DNA of 64,000 bases from Liolophura sinensis (GCF_032854445.1 NC_088302.1:7435338-7499337); one strand, 5' to 3'. Positions 25,901-32,388 are shown, counted from the first letter of the stretch. Notes: generated by a model not told the origin, from the letters alone. A program made the numbers and translations.

Positions 25901-27244
25901 ACTGTACCTTACATAACAGATGGAGCTATGATTATCTAAAGTCCCTGTAGATTTATTACACAAGTCAGACCACTATGTAACAATACAAAGGTCAAGTACA
26001 CAGTTCAAACATGTGGCAGGATGACATTCTGATTTCCATTGGCCTGAATAGGAAAATGGACTAGCACTGTCCCAAAGAAAGCCTCCACTGGGGTGTGAAA
26101 TTTCTGTGACACCTACCTGTGTAAAGGTTTATGAACAATGCAAGATGTACAAGGTTTGGTTGCTCTACCTGATGGTGCACTTGCTACTGTTAGATATTTA
26201 TACGTACCACTGCTTAGTTATTCATGTACTATCTGGAAAACTGATTTAGGCGGATCCATTTTGGGTACTGCTTATGTAGGAGTTACTTGTACTTGTACTA
26301 GTAAATGGAACGTGGCTTTACTGTATAAATTTGAGTATTTGTAGCCTAGTATACAGTTTTATTGAAGTACTCACCTATGTGCTCCCCGAGCCCTCAGTCA
26401 GACTGGTCGCCCATGCACCCACACATCATTTTATCCCCCTCCCCAACACACCTATTGTTTTATTATTTGCCAAAAACTGAGACAATAATGATTACCATAA
26501 TACTCTTTTAATGAAATTGTTTTCTCTCCTTCACAATAATTGCCAAACTATTCTGAACAGAAGCAAAGAACGAAGAGTCACTGGTGGCCTAGCTACATGT
26601 AAGACCTTATACCTTGTCTCCTTCGGCCACTTCGGTAATGACCTCCCCAGTAGCAGGGTTGATAGTTGGAAAGTCTTGCCACTGGCAGAGTCCACCCACT
26701 CATTGTTGATGAATAGCTGCCAACAGACACACCAGCACTATGTAGCACGTTGAAACACAATTGTATATATCTGCAAAATCAAGCTTCTAGCGTTATAGCT
26801 TCAAAAAATTAATTCCGATTTACTTATACAATTTATGTTGTTCCCATACCCCCCCCCCCCCCCAAATTAAAGTTTCCATCATTGAAATACACAAAACTTA
26901 AATGTGGCAATATTTTTTGAAGCCCTGTCATAGCTTTTACATCCCCGAGCAAAACAGTTTGTACACAGACCTAGTAACTACTTTAAACTGACGAACGCAC
27001 GACAATGATGTGTATATATTGTGTATATATTATGTACTTAGCACTAGCAGCAGGCACGCGCTGTCAAAGCGAATTTACTCGAGTAAGGCTTCCCAAATAT
27101 TGCGTACATATTCCTTCCTACCTTAGCGGTTTTCACTTCGGGTTGTCTCAGAGGCTGGGGTACTGCCGAGTACATACATGCTTGATTTAACCGTATAAAT
27201 TTGGCCAAAGTTTGACCACGGCAAAGTTGGCGGAGAGATAACAT
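7886..27244 (-). CDS. ALDH2: Mitochondrial aldehyde dehydrogenase (ALDH2-type), 14 coding exons, frame broken by 1 nt in exon 2
   Basis: Predicted NAD+-dependent oxidation of acetaldehyde and other aldehydes to acids in the mitochondrial matrix. Exons in transcript order: 27122-27244, 26613-26716, 18157-18297, 16670-16749, 15781-15830, 15452-15513, 15155-15283, 14265-14378, 12339-12441, 11668-11852, 10325-10489, 9441-9598, 8812-8926, 7886-7918; all introns are GT-AG. Coding length is 1562 nt, one short of 521 codons; with one base allowed for, the protein is about 520 aa (human ALDH2 precursor is 517). Residue positions on that assumption: catalytic Asn 189 in WNFP, Lys 212 in the KTAEQTP cofactor segment, GSTE at 265-268, Glu 288 in LELGG, nucleophile Cys 322 in GQCCCAG, Glu 419 before IFGPV, and C-terminus KIPQKNS. 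The basic N-terminus points to mitochondria rather than to cytosolic ALDH1. Introns are crowded with minisatellites and SINEs. Family identity is secure; whether this allele is functional depends on the exon 2 base. Confidence 0.96.
8095..8255 (+). mobile_element. SINE family A copy, 5'-truncated
   Basis: Matches the body and tail of family A: CTCTTGAGTACGGCATGAAA, then CACCAATCAAAT. In the ALDH2 last intron, antisense to the gene. Diverged. Confidence 0.75.
8351..8473. repeat. Three tandem 41-bp units with internal dyad
   Basis: Each unit runs CCTGATTGTTGTAGTAGTCA to TGAACAACAATCAAAAATAA; TGATTGTTGT and ACAACAATCA within a unit are complementary, so each unit can fold. Lies in the last ALDH2 intron. 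Confidence 0.85.
8494..8702. mobile_element. MITE-like element, family M1, copy 1
   Basis: About 209 bp with imperfect terminal inverted repeats (ATTCCTCAACCTTTTTGCAT against ATTCTTCAACCTTTTACGCA). Core includes TTTGGAGACAAAAACTACA and GGTTGGATGGGCCAA. Four related copies lie in ALDH2 introns. Confidence 0.75.
8812..8926 (-). CDS. ALDH2: ALDH2 coding exon 13
   Basis: 115 nt; acceptor tacag, donor gtcagt. Completes the Trp, then [33 protein letters not shown] and TEVKT. The PFGG.K.SG.GRE.G motif is the conserved oligomerisation and active-site-lining tail of the family. Confidence 0.96.
9441..9598 (-). CDS. ALDH2: ALDH2 coding exon 12
   Basis: 158 nt; acceptor ctatag, donor gtaaat. Starts [20 protein letters not shown] and ends SLRAGTV plus two bases of a split Trp codon. 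Confidence 0.96.
9842..10047. mobile_element. MITE-like element, family M1, copy 2
   Basis: Same order and orientation as the 8494-8702 copy: TTCCTCAA end, TTTGGAGACAAAACTACATT core, TTCACAAAAAGT, then the CTTGTGAATACGGAAAAAAG end. Diverged at both termini. In the intron between ALDH2 exons 11 and 12. Confidence 0.7.
10325..10489 (-). CDS. ALDH2: ALDH2 coding exon 11
   Basis: 165 nt, phase 0; acceptor aacag, donor gtatgt. Starts [20 protein letters not shown] and ends NMSIAKEE. The last Glu belongs to the conserved E-[IV]-F-G-P motif completed by exon 12. Confidence 0.95.
10518..10613. repeat. Five tandem 19-bp units
   Basis: ACAACCACATACCCCATTT repeated with minor changes, period 19 (10518, 10537). 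Immediately upstream of ALDH2 exon 11 on the transcript side. Confidence 0.9.
10770..10890. repeat. Dispersed repeat D, copy 1
   Basis: Shares TTTTGAGGTTTGC...AACATGGGATGATATTCTAT...GGAAAATTGT with 40965-41135 (reverse strand) and, more weakly, 20295-20440. Type of element unknown. Confidence 0.5.
11668..11852 (-). CDS. ALDH2: ALDH2 coding exon 10: catalytic cysteine
   Basis: 185 nt; acceptor ttacag, donor gtgggt. Contains [13 protein letters not shown], where the middle Cys is the nucleophile, and ends [12 protein letters not shown]. The Cys-Cys-Cys arrangement matches mitochondrial ALDH2 (from memory). Confidence 0.97.
11957..12108 (-). mobile_element. SINE family A copy
   Basis: Reverse-strand copy: (ATTT)n tail, ATGCCATACTGAAGAGTATT, TTCACTTATACGACGGCGGT, then GCAGGTTGCTGCCAGAT. 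Lacks the tRNA-like head. Same strand as ALDH2, in the intron between exons 9 and 10. Confidence 0.85.
12339..12441 (-). CDS. ALDH2: ALDH2 coding exon 9: general-base Glu
   Basis: 103 nt; acceptor ttttag, donor gtaagt. Encodes [20 protein letters not shown], then [14 protein letters not shown]; the Glu of LELGG is the catalytic general base. It ends with one T, completed by TG in the next exon to give Leu. Confidence 0.96.
12905..13320. repeat. 41-bp minisatellite, about 10 copies (block 1)
   Basis: Nearly identical units built on CCACTGAATACCATTACTTG and TTGGTGTCTTCTGTACTCAG; period 41 (GAATACC at 12911 and 12952). In the ALDH2 intron between exons 8 and 9. High unit identity indicates recent homogenisation. 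Confidence 0.97.
13321..14175. repeat. Related 41-bp minisatellite (block 2), decaying toward the right
   Basis: Units of CTGGATCCACTGAAAACCCC then TCATTGCTCTAAGCCTTCAT, again 41 bp and alignable with block 1 (TCCACTGAA, ATTNCT, TTC). From about 13990 on, units are degenerate (TGNGTNCAATNAAAA), still at a similar spacing. About 15 clear copies. Confidence 0.9.
14265..14378 (-). CDS. ALDH2: ALDH2 coding exon 8: GxTGSTE cofactor loop
   Basis: 114 nt, phase 0; acceptor ccag, donor gtgagt. Starts [19 protein letters not shown] and ends [10 protein letters not shown], the Rossmann-type NAD-binding turn of aldehyde dehydrogenases. Confidence 0.96.
14591..15029. mobile_element. Element with 40-65 bp terminal inverted repeats
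   Basis: Left end AAAATGAAGTATGTGTCAGA, TGAAAGACCATTAAAAA; the right end is its complement (TTTTTAATGGTCTTTCGTCT, ending CTTCATTTT). Pairing continues inward past AAGGAAAA. No coding capacity, so a non-autonomous DNA element is likely. Sits between ALDH2 exons 7 and 8. Confidence 0.75.
14654..14767. repeat. Two tandem 61-bp units
   Basis: TTGTTTTACAATTTGTTTAA, CCTAGTAAAATGAATTT repeats at 14654 and 14715 inside the inverted-repeat element. Confidence 0.85.
15155..15283 (-). CDS. ALDH2: ALDH2 coding exon 7: oxyanion Asn and cofactor Lys
   Basis: 129 nt, phase 0 at both ends; acceptor tttcag, donor gtatgg. Starts [20 protein letters not shown] and ends YVAELAKE. Contains the conserved Asn that stabilises the oxyanion and the Lys ([10 protein letters not shown]) that contacts the NAD ribose. 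Confidence 0.96.
15452..15513 (-). CDS. ALDH2: ALDH2 coding exon 6
   Basis: 62 nt; acceptor ttttcag followed by six G, donor gtaagt. Encodes [21 protein letters not shown], ending just before the WNFP motif. The run of six G is exactly the length needed to keep frame with exon 5. Confidence 0.94.
15781..15830 (-). CDS. ALDH2: ALDH2 coding exon 5
   Basis: 50 nt; acceptor gacag, donor gtgagt. Encodes the end of the split Arg, then [16 protein letters not shown] and the first base of a Gly codon. Confidence 0.93.
16005..16100 (-). mobile_element. SINE family A tail, interrupted by the 72-bp array
   Basis: TTTGTTTGATTGTTGTTCAA, then CCATGTACTCAAGAATATTC and GGTGGAGGAAATC align with the reverse strand of family A. 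The match runs straight into the first unit of the 72-bp array. Confidence 0.6.
16090..16540. repeat. 72-bp minisatellite, six copies, open in several frames
   Basis: CAGTACAAACCACCAACATT recurs at 16097, 16169, 16241, 16313 and 16385 (CAATAC at 16457). Because 72 is a multiple of three, reading frames of 145-161 codons stay open on both strands; this follows from the repeat and is not evidence of a gene. In the ALDH2 intron between exons 4 and 5. Confidence 0.95.
16670..16749 (-). CDS. ALDH2: ALDH2 coding exon 4
   Basis: Acceptor tttgcag, donor gtaaag. Encodes [20 protein letters not shown] and on to LKCY, then two bases of a split Arg codon. ETLDNGKP is a hallmark of the ALDH1/2 group. Confidence 0.95.
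17878..18090 (-). mobile_element. SINE family A copy with part of the head
   Basis: Reverse-strand copy: GCCAGCATTATGGTGG, AACCCACAACAATCC, GAGAAGGAGGCAGCATGAGC, and a degraded tRNA-like head to GGCCAC. It ends about 65 bp from ALDH2 exon 3. Confidence 0.8.
18157..18297 (-). CDS. ALDH2: ALDH2 coding exon 3
   Basis: Acceptor ttttcag, donor gtaagt; 47 codons, phase 0 at both ends. It encodes the segment starting [14 protein letters not shown] and ending [11 protein letters not shown], which is the N-terminal cofactor-domain helix region of ALDH1/2 enzymes. Exon 2 lies 8.3 kb upstream on the transcript. Confidence 0.95.
18371..18424. repeat. AT-rich microsatellite cluster
   Basis: (TA)n followed by (TTA)n and (TCA/TTA)n, then a short GA run. 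Confidence 0.9.
18462..18645. mobile_element. MITE-like element, family M1, copy 3 (inverted)
   Basis: Reverse-complement copy of the 8494-8702 element, recognised by TTTTTGTGAAGCCCTGAAAA, TGTAGTTTTGTCTCCAAAA and the CATATGCCAAAGG end. Confidence 0.7.
18738..18950 (-). mobile_element. SINE family A copy, near full length
   Basis: Reverse strand: (ATTT) tail, GTACTCAAGAATATTTCACT, GGAAACCGGGCAGAGCCCAG, AGGTTGCTGTAAGACCTTCC, and a tRNA-like head ending in the complement of GGAACTCCGTGGCTCAGTTG. The head box A (TGGCTCAGTTGGTTAGTGC) is intact; there is a deletion in the middle. Confidence 0.9.
19158..19714. repeat. 32-bp minisatellite, about 17-18 copies
   Basis: GGGAAGTTAAGTCTATATGA then CATGTGTCTACA, with CATGTG/CACGTG/CACATG variants. 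One unit is 2 bases short. In ALDH2 intron 2. Several units contain CACGTG. Confidence 0.96.
19868..20010 (-). mobile_element. Diverged SINE family A fragment
   Basis: ATGCCGTACTTGAGCG, TTTTACGATGGTGGTCAGTT, GAGTGCCCAGGG follow the order of family A on the reverse strand but with many changes. Confidence 0.5.
20295..20440. repeat. Dispersed repeat D, copy 2 (diverged)
   Basis: ATGACATTCTACTGGGAAAA followed by TTTGCCTCTAAAAAATGCAC, in the same order as the other D copies. In ALDH2 intron 2. Confidence 0.45.
22048..22167 (-). mobile_element. SINE family A fragment (tail half)
   Basis: Long (ATTT)n tail, TCACTTATATGATGGTGGAC, AGCATTATGGTGGGAGGAAA, ending near AGAGCCAGC. Confidence 0.85.
23199..24373. 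repeat. 24-bp satellite array, about 49 copies, open in many frames
   Basis: Unit ATCTTGCACAAAGTGATCTG plus GGGC, in variants (CATCTTG, CCTCTTG, CAACTTG; GATCTG, GATGTG, GACTTG). A rare variant, AAAGTAATCCTTGG, recurs at 23411, 23839 and 24152, showing multi-unit blocks were copied. As 24 is divisible by three, apparent frames of over 400 codons exist on the minus strand (Cys/Leu/Pro-rich repeats) and others on the plus strand. It lies inside ALDH2 intron 2 with no splice or codon evidence of expression. Confidence 0.97.
25291..25422. mobile_element. MITE-like element, family M1, copy 4 (internally deleted)
   Basis: Keeps both ends (ATTCCTCAATGTTTTTGTAC and AACTTGCAAACATGTAAAAA) but lacks about 75 bp of the core. 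In ALDH2 intron 2. Confidence 0.65.
26613..26716 (-). CDS. ALDH2: ALDH2 coding exon 2, carries a 1-nt frame break
   Basis: Acceptor ggcag, donor gtataa. The start reads [16 protein letters not shown]; the rest reads [19 protein letters not shown] in the next frame. The break lies at about 26666-26672, where the minus strand has TTTCCAACT and the family pattern F-P-T needs one more base. The exon is 104 nt although both flanking junctions are phase 0 (105 expected). A homopolymer sequencing or assembly error (CCC read as CC) is the simplest cause; a real null allele is possible. Confidence 0.9.
26849..26863. repeat. Poly(C) tract, 15 bases
   Basis: Uninterrupted C run between ALDH2 exons 1 and 2; it shows that the region is prone to homopolymer length error. 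Confidence 0.9.
27122..27244 (-). CDS. ALDH2: ALDH2 coding exon 1: start codon and mitochondrial presequence
   Basis: ATG at 27244-27242 opens 41 codons ending ...PEVKTAK, then donor gtagga. The frame upstream reaches an in-frame TAA without another ATG (a GTG at 27307 is the only earlier alternative), which fixes the start. Residues 1-30 are rich in Leu, Arg, Lys, Ser and Gln with no acidic residue, as in a matrix-targeting peptide. The QPEV stretch just before the catalytic body is also found in vertebrate ALDH2 (from memory). Phase 0 junction to exon 2. Confidence 0.9.
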
Positions 27245-27341
27245 TTCGGTGTTACGTTTGTCGGCAACACTGACAGACACGGCCTTCGGAAGTGGCTCTG
27301 CTAACACTCGTCTTACTTACAATATGTGAAACTAGGTCAGT

Positions 27342-27347
27342 CACGTG
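27342..27347. promoter_or_regulatory. CACGTG E-box about 100 bp upstream of the ALDH2 start
   Basis: A perfect palindromic CACGTG sits 98-103 bases upstream of the ATG, within the likely promoter or 5' UTR. A second CACGTG lies near 27885. Short motifs like this occur by chance, so regulatory meaning is only a suggestion. Confidence 0.25.
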
Positions 27348-28043
27348 GCTCAGTCTAAAGATTTGGTTGGCCAGCAGAATACAATTTCATACAGACTTTT
27401 TGTGTACGCGAGAGCTACACAAACGTTGTGCAGAGATCACCTAGAGTTCTGATCAATTATGTCCCATTCTGAACATATTCAGGAGCGTCGTTGGAAGCGG
27501 GGAGTGGGGGAGTCAAGTGCGAGCGTCCCTCCTTCATTTTGACTTTTGGGTCGTATGTTTCGTAATGTAGACTGTGAAACGTTGTCACAAAATGTAAAAG
27601 TAATGGCGACAATGGAGGGGGGAGGGGCGTACCACCAAACTGCACTGGGGTAGCGGACAAATAGGATTGTTTTCCAGAAATACGCCGATGTTAATTTGTC
27701 AGAATAACTTCTAGAGTAACATATTCACAGAATTACACACTGAGCTGGTGATGTAACATGGCAACAGGCTTATGTGGTTTATTAGAATTCAGGGTTGTGA
27801 TGCGTGTTCTCAGTTATTCGCAATGCACTTGGTTCAAACACTCTTCTGTGTAAGGAGTTGTTTTGTTTTATCAACCACAAGACCACGTGGCATGTCTTGT
27901 ATATATAAGAGTATAAATAAGTTAGGCAGTATATGCTTATCTATCATTACTTATTACTTTTTGCCAACAAAAACTGAAAGTACCGGTATAATGTGAGGAA
28001 CCGCGGTTGTATTTTGCAAAATCACACCTCATAGACCTCAACT

Positions 28044-28208
28044 GCGAGGTGGTAGTCTTGGTGAGTTCACGCCCAGCTCATGCTGGCTTCCTCTCCTGCC
28101 GTAGATCTGCCAGCAACCTGCGGATGGTGGTGGATCTCCCAGGGCTGTGCCAGGTTTCCTCTCACTATAATGCTGGCCGCCGTCGTATAAGTGAAATATT
28201 AAATAGAA
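28044..28208 (+). mobile_element. SINE family A copy lacking the 5' head
   Basis: GTGAGTTCACGCCCAGCTCA (box B region), CAGCAACCTGCGGATGGT, CTGGCCGCCGTCGTATAAGT, GAAATATT, then truncation of the tail. About 800 bp upstream of the ALDH2 start. Confidence 0.85.
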
Positions 28209-28613
28209 ATGTATAATTCTTTATTCACTTCTGCATAGAAATGTGTATACCATGCGCTACAAATATAAGTGCGTATAAATGACTTTAAACACGACATAAA
28301 TTGTGAGATTTTTCTGCACTTTAAGTTAACATCTGCTTAGAGCTCTTTTTTGTGTCAGACAATCAATACAAGGCGTGCCTTGATTTATGTTGGTAACAAA
28401 ACTTGAGGCAAAACGACCCCATCTTCATAAACCCCGGCGACGCCTATGATACTGTAGGCCACATGGACATGCCGTGTCTAATAATAAGGTACAAAGACTT
28501 AATTGATTAATTATGGTATATTTAGCCTTGCATGCTGCGTGTGCTACAAACAGTTGCATTAAACACCCATTGATTCTTCTTTCAGAGGCATTTAGGAATT
28601 AGGATGGTATAGA

Positions 28614-28895
28614 TTGACAGAGGCCTTACTTATGGATAACAACTCCTGGATTTATTGTAACAATGACCTCATCAGATTAGACAGTGACCGCCTTAAACCC
28701 TGAAGCCATTAACCCTGAAGCTATTATCTATGTTACATTGTTGCCTGTTTTTGACACCACTCACTCTTTTACTGTATATATGTTGTCTTGTATCTGTATG
28801 TTCATATTGTTTGGTAACGACGTAAGAACCTACATCGAAACGTCACCAACACAATAAATCCAGGAGTTGTTATCCATAAGTAATGCCTCTGTCAA
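28614..28895. mobile_element. 282-bp element with 45-bp terminal inverted repeats
   Basis: The left end TTGACAGAGGCCTTACTTAT, GGATAACAACTCCTGGATTT is mirrored by AAATCCAGGAGTTGTTATCC, ATAAGTAATGCCTCTGTCAA at the right; only about two bases differ. CCATTGATT occurs just outside both ends. The core has ACATCGAAACGTCACCAACA. No transposase frame: non-autonomous. Confidence 0.85.
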
Positions 28896-29373
28896 GCCAT
28901 TGATTCATCAGGAAGTTCTTACTTGTGTTGTCAGAATTTGTGGCCAGTCTATAAATAAATATCCCCATCTATACACTTCATGGTCAGACCTAAATTTATA
29001 ATTAACATTTAAACAAGAACAAAGTGCTCTCATGTGACCTAGTGTTTACTAAATGTGATGATATATATGGCTGGCCTATATTCTGGTGTTTGAAACATTG
29101 TTTAGAAATGCATGTAGGCCTATATGTCATTATGGTACCGTAACGGTATTTAATTAATGCATGTGGCTGAAAAGAGAAAACAGCCATGCTAAGCTGTAGC
29201 CATATATCAGCAAATCTAAGCGCTCGTAGGGTGAAATGATGAATCATATATATGGGTACATAATATTCCGAAATCAGCGAAATGTAAGGTCAATTTATTT
29301 CTGATCGAGCCTTAAAAACCGTATAATGTAGCACAAACAGAGCTTACATTGGCACAAATAGCGCCATGAGCCA

Positions 29374-29391
29374 AAAAAAAAAAAAAAAAAA
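29374..29391. repeat. Poly(A) run, about 18 bases
   Basis: Homopolymer run of A next to CTCAAAAAACCCCCACCC; could be the tail of a degraded retrocopy, but nothing upstream is recognisable. Confidence 0.6.
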
Positions 29392-29812
29392 ACTCAAAAA
29401 ACCCCCACCCTTAAATACATGTCAGAGTTGATAATGTGACAGGACAATTAAACTCTGGGAGCCAACAATCTATCTGGGTTGGGAAAAATCACACAGCAGA
29501 TAAAAAATGACAAAAGTAATGAATTTGCCCGGGGTTATTTATTGTAGATTAACGTTTGTTCTGAAGACGGTCAAGACTAATTCTATCCAAATAAGGAGAC
29601 ATGCATGCAAATATAGGGGAGATCGGGGCAAGTTGCAGCCGCGAGGATAAGTTGCAACAGTAGCAATATTTCAACCACCATGGAAAGAATTGCCTTGTGG
29701 CTTCATCTCACGAGATCTTATATAAGAGGCGACATTCCACCATGGCAGAATCTTGCATGTTCAGCCACAAAGCCTTGAGCATAGAACCAAAATTTTAAGT
29801 AGCCCTAAATAC

Positions 29813-30039
29813 TACACTAAAAAAATAAATAAATAAACTGTTCATTTTAACAGAAAGTCTGTTCTCTGGGTGATGTTAGAATGAATGATTATGGCTTAAC
29901 GCCGCATCGGCAATATTTCAGCCATATCGTGGTGAGGTAATGTTAGAGTGTATTCTATTATGATAACAAAGTGTCATATTGAACAGAATATCCTCTTAGT
30001 CTAATAGACTCTTTATGTTGAATTAATAGAATAGGTGTA
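29813..30039. mobile_element. Palindromic element family P, copy 1, interrupted by an insertion
   Basis: Starts TACACTAAAAAAATAAATA, includes AACAGAAAGTCTGTT, and ends near AGGTGTA. Shares ATTCTGTTAAATATAACAG-type sequence with copies at 42763-43022 and 43766-44002. A 56-bp insert at 29884-29939 splits it. Confidence 0.65.
29884..29939. mobile_element. 56-bp SINE-tail-like insertion with 11-bp target duplication
   Basis: AATGATTATGGCTTAACGCC, GCATCGGCAATATTTCAGCC, ATATCGTGGTGAG sits between ATGTTAGAATG (29873-29883) and ATGTTAGAGTG (29940-29950), a target duplication with one change. The motif resembles a third SINE tail type common in molluscs (from memory). Confidence 0.6.
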
Positions 30040-30084
30040 CAGAATAATCTGCTGGAAGTACAGAGTACATTGTAGGATCACTCG

Positions 30085-30268
30085 GGACCTCAGCATGCCA
30101 GGAGCTCCTCACCAATGCGGTAGCTGTGAGTTCAAGTCCAGCTCATGCTGGCTTCCTCTCCGGTCGTAAGTGAGAAGGTCTCGTAGCAACCTGCGAATGG
30201 TCATGGGTTTCACCGGGCTTTGCCCGGTTTCCACCCACCATAATGCTGACCGCCGTCGTATAAGTGAA
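30085..30268 (+). mobile_element. SINE family A copy
   Basis: CAGGAGCTCCTCACCAATGC, GGTAGCTGTGAGTTCAAGTC (box B), TAAGTGAGAAGGTCTCGTAG, GGGCTTTGCCCGGTTTCC, GACCGCCGTCGTATAAGTGA. 5' head and tail end are truncated. Confidence 0.9.
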
Positions 30269-31214
30269 GAATCTTGATTAGGGTGCAAAATATTATCAAA
30301 TAAATCAATGAATAAATCTAGCATCACTCACTGTTTACTGTTAACAGATTCTTTTTTTTTAAAGTAAAGAATGTTACTATTTGTCGTTTTGACCTCACCT
30401 CTTTGAAAGTAGATTGTGTAATTAATGAACTGAACCCTATTCGACCATAGGTCTTGGGACTCATTGTTTTCGACCAAAAGGGCGTGTCTCGTTTGGAGAA
30501 CCTGACCGTGGCGTCGGACGCCGGGACGACGCAAGAAGGGCGATCATCTTTTTATTCGCTTTTTGCTTTGAGCGTCGCACATGTTTACTGTTTCTTCGGA
30601 TCAGATTACCTTTTTTCTGTTTGGACTTTGAACTAATCATGCTGTGAAAGTAGTTGATTCTTAACAGTGTCACCAATGACTGTAGAGGAGTGAAGCATTT
30701 TTAGCATGATAGTTTTTCATCCAGTACTGTTCGAGCAAGTTGGAGCCGAAAGGGTGTACCAGTTGTTGGCAGAAGGGGTTTGGTCCATCGGTTAAAACGT
30801 TGTTGAGTTGAAGTAGTCGAATATCATTCTGTCTGTATATTCCGAATATTTAGCACAGACAAATATGAGCCAGTCTTGGACTTGATGGCTTTCTCAGTCG
30901 CACTTTTCGCCGTTTTAACTGAGGCTTCAGCTTCACCATTGCATTGTGGGTGAGCTGGTAATCAGCTTGAATCTGTACATTTCAGCACTTTCATCAGTCA
31001 GAGCTGTTGTAACGTGGTCCATTTAAGCTCCCGCATGATTTCTGTTGATTTCTTAGTGAAAAGCCATTGTGTAAGTTAGTGATCATAAAATCTTGTTCAT
31101 TGATGGGTTTGTACCTTGTGGTGAACGTGATAAAGATAGAGCTTTTTGACTAATCTTTGGTCGGTGACGTGTAATACATTACAGTTAACACTACCGTAAA
31201 CTATTAATACTTAA

Positions 31215-31372
31215 TTCTGCTTAAACCATGGTGCTAGGGTGCGCGTAATGTGCCAGTATTTCAGCATTTACCTGAACAGTTATAAAACCTTGACTGAAGT
31301 CGTATTTCACCGGTTACGTGTGACCATTTATCACCCTGGTTTTGCTCTCTATGCGATATAGTGTTTTATATT
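31215..31372. repeat. Dispersed repeat E, copy 1
   Basis: TTAAACCATGGTGCTAGGG, TATTTCACCGGTTACGTGTG, CTGGTTTTGCTCTCTATGC. The same order occurs at 63325-63535 and, for the first half, just before both ~25-bp satellite arrays (34620-34735, 36930-37020). Confidence 0.6.
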
Positions 31373-31751
31373 GATGGTAAAGATATCTGTCTCTAGTTCA
31401 GCCCATGTTCGATCAGGGGGGTTCATGTTGGCGGAGCATATGTCGCAAAGTTATGTATCTGAATATAAATTAAACCTACCCCCCTGCATGGCTCCCGAGT
31501 TACATGATTCCACTCCAGCGTGGGAACTGTGCGTGCTGATTTTCTGTCTTGTTATTGTGTTCTTCAAACACATACAGGTTGCCACAAGACATTTTTTTGT
31601 GTCCAACGTCCTGGTTGCATTTCTTATAACGGATTATTCATCCTAGGAGCCAACATGCTAAAAGCCCGCATACAGGTCATGCCAATAGGCGATGTCGCCT
31701 TATTAAAGCCAAATATGTCAAATATGCTTAATTTACATGTGAATTGATATT

Positions 31752-32014
31752 GATTTGATTTATTTATTTGATTGATGTTTTATGCCGTACTCAAGAATAT
31801 TTTACTTATACGACGGCGGCCACCATTATGGTGAGAGGAAACCAGACAGAACCCGGAAGAAAACCCACGACCATCCACAGGTTGCTGTCAGACCTTTCCA
31901 TGTACGACCGGAGAGGAAGCAGGAGCTGGGCTTAAGCCCACAACGACCGCATTGATGAGAGGCTACTGGGTCATTACGCTGCGCTAGCATGCTAACCAAC
32001 TGAGCCACGGAGAT
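31752..32014 (-). mobile_element. SINE family A, full-length copy
   Basis: About 260 bp, reverse strand: (ATTT)n tail, GTACTCAAGAATATTTTACT, GGCGGCCACCATTATGGTGA, AGGTTGCTGTCAGACC, GAGAGGAAGCAGGAGCTGGG, and an intact tRNA-like head whose forward strand reads TCCGTGGCTCAGTTGGTTAG. Box A and a box B-like element make this the best reference copy in the window. Confidence 0.93.
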
Positions 32015-32099
32015 CATTATATCGTCAGGCATGTCATTGCATAATAACAATACTTGATGTATGTCACCATGACATCGCGAGCTATATGAGGTCATTATA

Positions 32100-32324
32100 G
32101 AGGGTGTCTTAGAAGTGCGCCATCCTGATTTTTTTCCTGTGTTTCTGATTTAATACTGATTTAAATTTTTTTCTCTCTTTCAGAGTTAATTATGGCTAAT
32201 AAACTAACAGTACAAGAAAGAGTTGAATTGGTTTTTATGTTTGGAAGAGATGGGGCAACACACCGCTCTGTAGCTCAAGCATTCAACCTCAACCTAGATG
32301 GTGCGCGACTTCTGGGATACCCTG
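32100..32324 (+). mobile_element. 225-bp mariner/Tc1-type deletion derivative with TA target site
   Basis: Flanked by TA on both sides (32098-32099, 32325-32326). The left terminus GAGGGTGTCTTAGAAGTGCG matches the complement of the right terminus (CAGGGTATCCCAGAAGTCGC). Inside is a tttctctctttcag acceptor-like site and a transposase-like N-terminus. The uninterrupted target is preserved in the tandem copy at about 32750 (TCATTATATTGTCATG). Confidence 0.8.
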
Positions 32325-32347
32325 TATTGTCATGCATCATCGCATAA
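32192..32347 (+). pseudogene. Truncated transposase N-terminus (helix-turn-helix-like), 51 codons
   Basis: ATG opens MANKLTVQERVELVFMFGRD, then GATHRSVAQAFNLN, which fits the first helix-turn-helix of IS630/Tc1-mariner type transposases or the related DUF4817-type domain (from memory). After NLN the frame passes straight into the right terminal repeat and stops at TAA, so the catalytic DDE part is deleted. Not expected to be active. Confidence 0.6.
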
Positions 32348-32388
32348 TAATAATAGAGGTACATCACCATGACATCGCGAGCTAAATC

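Noticed and set aside
27242-27307. Earlier GTG start extending the ALDH2 N-terminus by 21 codons
   Set aside because: No ATG in that extension, and the 41-residue leader from the ATG at 27244 already looks like a complete mitochondrial presequence.
30440-30630. GC-richer segment with open frames on both strands, possible exon
   Set aside because: No domain or family resemblance in any frame and no convincing splice pair around it; left unannotated.
31985-32014. tRNA gene
   Set aside because: Box A and box B-like sequences belong to the head of SINE family A; no cloverleaf with a proper acceptor stem is present. The same applies at 50183-50260, 50467-50540 and 56838-56880.
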